Source: an archaeon
GTDB lineage: Archaea; Nanobdellota; Nanobdellia; Woesearchaeales; JAGVOV01
DNA length: 8,570 bases
Direction: 5' to 3'
Assembly (NCBI GenBank): GCA_020052545.1
Contig: JAGVOV010000048.1
Span: 1 to 8,570, forward strand
The position numbers were made by a program, and so were the translations under genes. The notes below the pieces were generated by a model. It was not told the origin of the DNA. It did not search any database and was given only the letters and a program-made list of their open reading frames with translations. Of the stretch, positions 6,804-8,570 are shown piece by piece; the stretch's first letter is position 1; every line of letters begins with the position of its first letter.

Positions 6804-7228
6804 GCATCAGACAGGTAATTCATCACTTTGAGAAGGGCCCTTGAATCTCTTGAAAGCCCAAATTCACGCGCTGCCAGGCTGATGACATCGTATTTGGCCT
6901 TATTGTCTATGGCCTCGATGATGGTTTCAGCAGTCGTAGTTGTGTGATGGCCCCTATTTGGTCCGATTGCTGCTGCATGGGAATAGTTCTTCCCGATCAC
7001 ATACTGCAGCACAAGCCTGTCCACGGCCTCTTCTTTCCTTCTGCATTTTGTTTCAACCGGGCTGTCCGGCATGAATGACTGCATCGATTCATAGGCTGCA
7101 TCATAAATACCCTTAGAGAACCTATAATCGGCTCTTTTCTCTGATGCATTAGCTACCATAAGAAACTGGAAAGCGTAATCAAGATGCATGCTCATTAACT
7201 GTATCTTTTCTTTTGATAAAGGCCTCAT
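6800..7228 (-). CDS. Hypothetical 142-residue protein, predicted mostly helical
   Basis: I do not recognise this family. The sequence is rich in Ala, Lys, Glu and Met, with helix-like segments at about 5-27 (KEKIQLMSMHLDYAFQFLMV), 36-52, 63-78 and 101-140. There is no signal peptide and no membrane segment. The most distinctive part is a central stretch NYSHAAAIGPNRGHHTTTTAE (about 81-101), with a Gly-Pro turn, two adjacent His and four Thr, which could bind a ligand or metal; this is only a guess. The coding case rests on a good GGAGG Shine-Dalgarno five bases before ATG 7228, a TATA-like box further upstream, protein-like composition, and stops placed between neighbouring genes on the same strand. 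It may be read through into the hydrolase gene. Confidence 0.75.
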   Translation of the reverse strand: MRPLSKEKIQLMSMHLDYAFQFLMVANASEKRADYRFSKGIYDAAYESMQSFMPDSPVETKCRRKEEAVDRLVLQYVIGKNYSHAAAIGPNRGHHTTTTAETIIEAIDNKAKYDVISLAAREFGLSRDSRALLKVMNYLSDA

Positions 7229-7233
7229 CGTAT

Positions 7234-7238
7234 CCTCC
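7234..7238 (-). promoter_or_regulatory. Shine-Dalgarno site of the 142-residue gene
   Basis: GGAGG on the minus strand lies five bases before ATG 7228. This is a clear leadered-translation signal, in contrast to asnS, tgt and aspS, which show none. It decides the start of this gene. Confidence 0.65.
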
Positions 7239-7274
7239 GCCTCTTTTTAGAATGGATGCAGATAATCAAGCATC

Positions 7275-7282
7275 GTTTAAAA
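7275..7282 (-). promoter_or_regulatory. Possible TATA box of the 142-residue gene
   Basis: On the minus strand this reads TTTTTAAA, preceded by a purine-rich GAAAAGA. A start about 25 bp downstream, near 7253, would give a leader of about 25 nt that contains the GGAGG at 7234-7238. It sits in the short gap after the lipoprotein stop, so this gene may have its own transcript. Confidence 0.4.
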
Positions 7283-7289
7283 ATCTTTT

Positions 7290-7688
7290 CTAGACCGGGC
7301 TTGTTATCAGCAATGTCACTTTATAATCCTTTATCTGCCCATCATCTGTCTTGTCAGGCTTTATGCTCACAATTTCTATGTGGTACTGGTTGTAATTCTG
7401 CAATGGCTGCTCGGTGCTGTTAAGCAGGAAATCGTCCTGCTGGCCGGCAGTCTCAATGGTGAGCATTATCGTCACTTTTCCTTGCCAGATGCACTGGACG
7501 CTTACAAGGCATCTGCTGTCCTGCGGCACTGAATTGAAAGTTATGCTCAAGTCTTCGTTCTGTATATAAGCTGTCTGGTTGATACTGAGCTCAAAAGGAA
7601 CGCCAAAAGAAACGTAATATTTGTCGGTCAGGGGGCTTTGGCAGCCAACCAGAAAAAGGAAAAACAGCAAAATTAGCGCTTTTTTCAT
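7290..7688 (-). CDS. Small secreted lipoprotein with a DSRC...CIW motif
   Basis: A 132-residue protein with a lipoprotein signal: MKK, a hydrophobic run (residues 4-13), then the lipobox LVGC with Cys16 as the probable lipidation site. The mature part looks like a small beta domain. It contains DSRCLVSVQCIWQG (57-70), which resembles the DSRCP...CIWAG motif of small, mostly uncharacterised bacterial lipoproteins; the Pro after Cys60 is replaced by Leu. C60 and C66 may form a disulfide. The protein is expected on the outer face of the cytoplasmic membrane. The ATG overlaps the stop of the upstream aminopeptidase-like gene (ATGA), so they form a transcription unit, though a functional link is not evident. 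Its molecular function is unknown. Confidence 0.82.
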   Translation of the reverse strand: MKKALILLFFLFLVGCQSPLTDKYYVSFGVPFELSINQTAYIQNEDLSITFNSVPQDSRCLVSVQCIWQGKVTIMLTIETAGQQDDFLLNSTEQPLQNYNQYHIEIVSIKPDKTDDGQIKDYKVTLLITSPV

Positions 7689-8570
7689 AGAAGCCTGCCC
7701 TCTTTCATTATTACCCTGCCATCAACCTCTATTGTCGGCTTCCTTATCACTCCATCAAGATGCATCGGGACGTTTGTCTTGCCGCCAAAAGTGATGTTGT
7801 TTCCCAAAGCCAGATGGCAAGTCCCGTAAATCTTCTCATCTTCAAGTATGTTGCCGGTCTCAATCGCTTTGTCGTTCGTTCCGATGCCGAATTCTGCAAG
7901 ATTGAACGCTTTCTTTGGCAGACCCTTGAACAAGGATTCTATACTTCTGGCTTCTTTCCCTTCAAACTTCACCGCAAAACCATTTTTCATAGTTATCTTG
8001 ACTGGGCTTTTCAAGAGCCCAGTGCCCATGCAGATATCAACATAATAGAAGCCGTTTGCGCTCCCTTCCACGGGCGCGATGAAAGTCTCTCCGCTCGGCA
8101 GGTTGTCAAACTCTCCTTTAAAGCTTAAGTCTCCAAAATCCGGGATGGATCTTCTTTTTTGGATTGAAAATGTCAGGTCTGTGCCCAATTTTGTGGTAAG
8201 TCTGACTTTCTTTCCAGAATCCAAAAATTTTGCCAATCTCAGGCTTCTTTCTTTCATCTTTCCATAATCCACATCTATGCATCTTTGTAGCATCTCCTTT
8301 GTTATCTGAGGCATAGATGCTATCCTTGCTCCCCTTTCATTAGCCTTTTTCCTCGCTATGGTGTGGCTTAAGCTCTTGTTTGTTGCCAGTATTATGATAT
8401 CGGCATTGAGCATGGCAGCTTCTACCATTTTTGGCGGCGGCGTGCCGTTCCTCTGCCTCTCCTCCATCTCCATATACACTGTTTCAGCTATCTTCTTGCC
8501 TTCCTCAAAGAAGAATTGGCCTATGTCTCTCGTCACATCATCAGCAACGACAAGTATCGTCTCATTTTTC
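7685..8570 (-). CDS. Aminopeptidase T / M29-family-like protein (N-terminus off the window)
   Basis: Resembles the metal-dependent aminopeptidase T/AmpS group (M29, related to 2,5-dihydroxypyridine dioxygenase NicX). A GTG at 8536 could be taken as the start, but the frame stays open to the right edge and adds KNETILVVADD, a typical first strand of the family, so the real start lies beyond 8570. Counting from that GTG, the N-terminal domain has MVEAAMLNADIIILATNKSL (37-56) and SHTIARKKANERGARIASMP (57-76). The C-terminal metal-binding half has LPSGETFIAPVEGSANG (146-162), NLAEFGIGTN (212-221), LEDEKIYGTCHLALGNN (231-247) and NVPMHLDGV (255-263). E150, E215, E232 or E234, H241, H259 and D261 are candidate metal ligands. 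There is no secretion signal in the visible part. Whether it is a peptidase or another metalloenzyme cannot be told from sequence. Confidence 0.87.
   Translation of the reverse strand, partial: KNETILVVADDVTRDIGQFFFEEGKKIAETVYMEMEERQRNGTPPPKMVEAAMLNADIIILATNKSLSHTIARKKANERGARIASMPQITKEMLQRCIDVDYGKMKERSLRLAKFLDSGKKVRLTTKLGTDLTFSIQKRRSIPDFGDLSFKGEFDNLPSGETFIAPVEGSANGFYYVDICMGTGLLKSPVKITMKNGFAVKFEGKEARSIESLFKGLPKKAFNLAEFGIGTNDKAIETGNILEDEKIYGTCHLALGNNITFGGKTNVPMHLDGVIRKPTIEVDGRVIMKEGRLL

Noticed and set aside
7685..8536. Start of the aminopeptidase-like protein at GTG 8536
   Set aside because: The frame remains open to the window edge and the extra residues KNETILVVADD match the family's first beta strand, so the GTG is internal.
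1..8570. CRISPR array, insertion sequence, prophage or defence system
   Set aside because: No regularly spaced direct repeats, transposase, integrase or recognised defence proteins were seen; the notable features are the fused kinase, the TGT/synthetase cluster and the putative RNA.

Overview
The window looks like archaeal chromosome, most likely from a small-genome DPANN-type lineage or a relative; the lineage is an inference from gene content. Three observations support archaea. Strong TATA boxes lie about 25-30 bp upstream of several start codons, leaving almost no room for a leader (tgt, asnS, aspS, and the hydrolase gene if its second Met is used). The asparaginyl-tRNA synthetase is of archaeal type. 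Genes are very tightly packed, with ATGA stop/start overlaps. Bacterial-looking genes are mixed in: a GAD-domain aspartyl-tRNA synthetase, a queuosine-type tRNA-guanine transglycosylase and a lipobox lipoprotein.

Layout. Bases 1-1174 (minus) hold a kinase gene cut by the left edge. Its single open frame joins a homoserine-kinase/aminoglycoside-phosphotransferase-like domain to the start of a PfkB/ribokinase-like domain. It overlaps the end of asnS (1171-2466, minus) by ATGA. The 2467-2708 gap between asnS and tgt holds divergent TATA promoters and a roughly 100-bp element (2542-2644) closed by a 9-bp inverted repeat, with hairpins inside, which may be an undescribed structured RNA. On the plus strand, tgt (2709-3803) overlaps by ATGA a small SAM-methyltransferase-like gene (3800-4339). 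That gene runs convergently 26 bp into the end of aspS (4314-6095, minus). Further right, all on the minus strand, are a UPF0173-type metallo-beta-lactamase-fold hydrolase (6133-6768), an unrecognised 142-residue protein (6800-7228), a small lipoprotein (7290-7688) and an aminopeptidase T/M29-like protein running off the right edge (7685-8570).

How the genes work together. The centre is about tRNA-Asn and tRNA-Asp: AsnRS and AspRS charge these two tRNAs, and the TGT between them is of the family that modifies G34 in GUN-anticodon tRNAs (Asn, Asp, His, Tyr). The AspRS carries the His31/Gly83 pair associated with non-discriminating bacterial AspRS although an AsnRS gene is adjacent. The right half looks like unrelated housekeeping, hydrolase and envelope genes. 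No tRNA, rRNA, CRISPR array, insertion sequence or phage gene was recognised.
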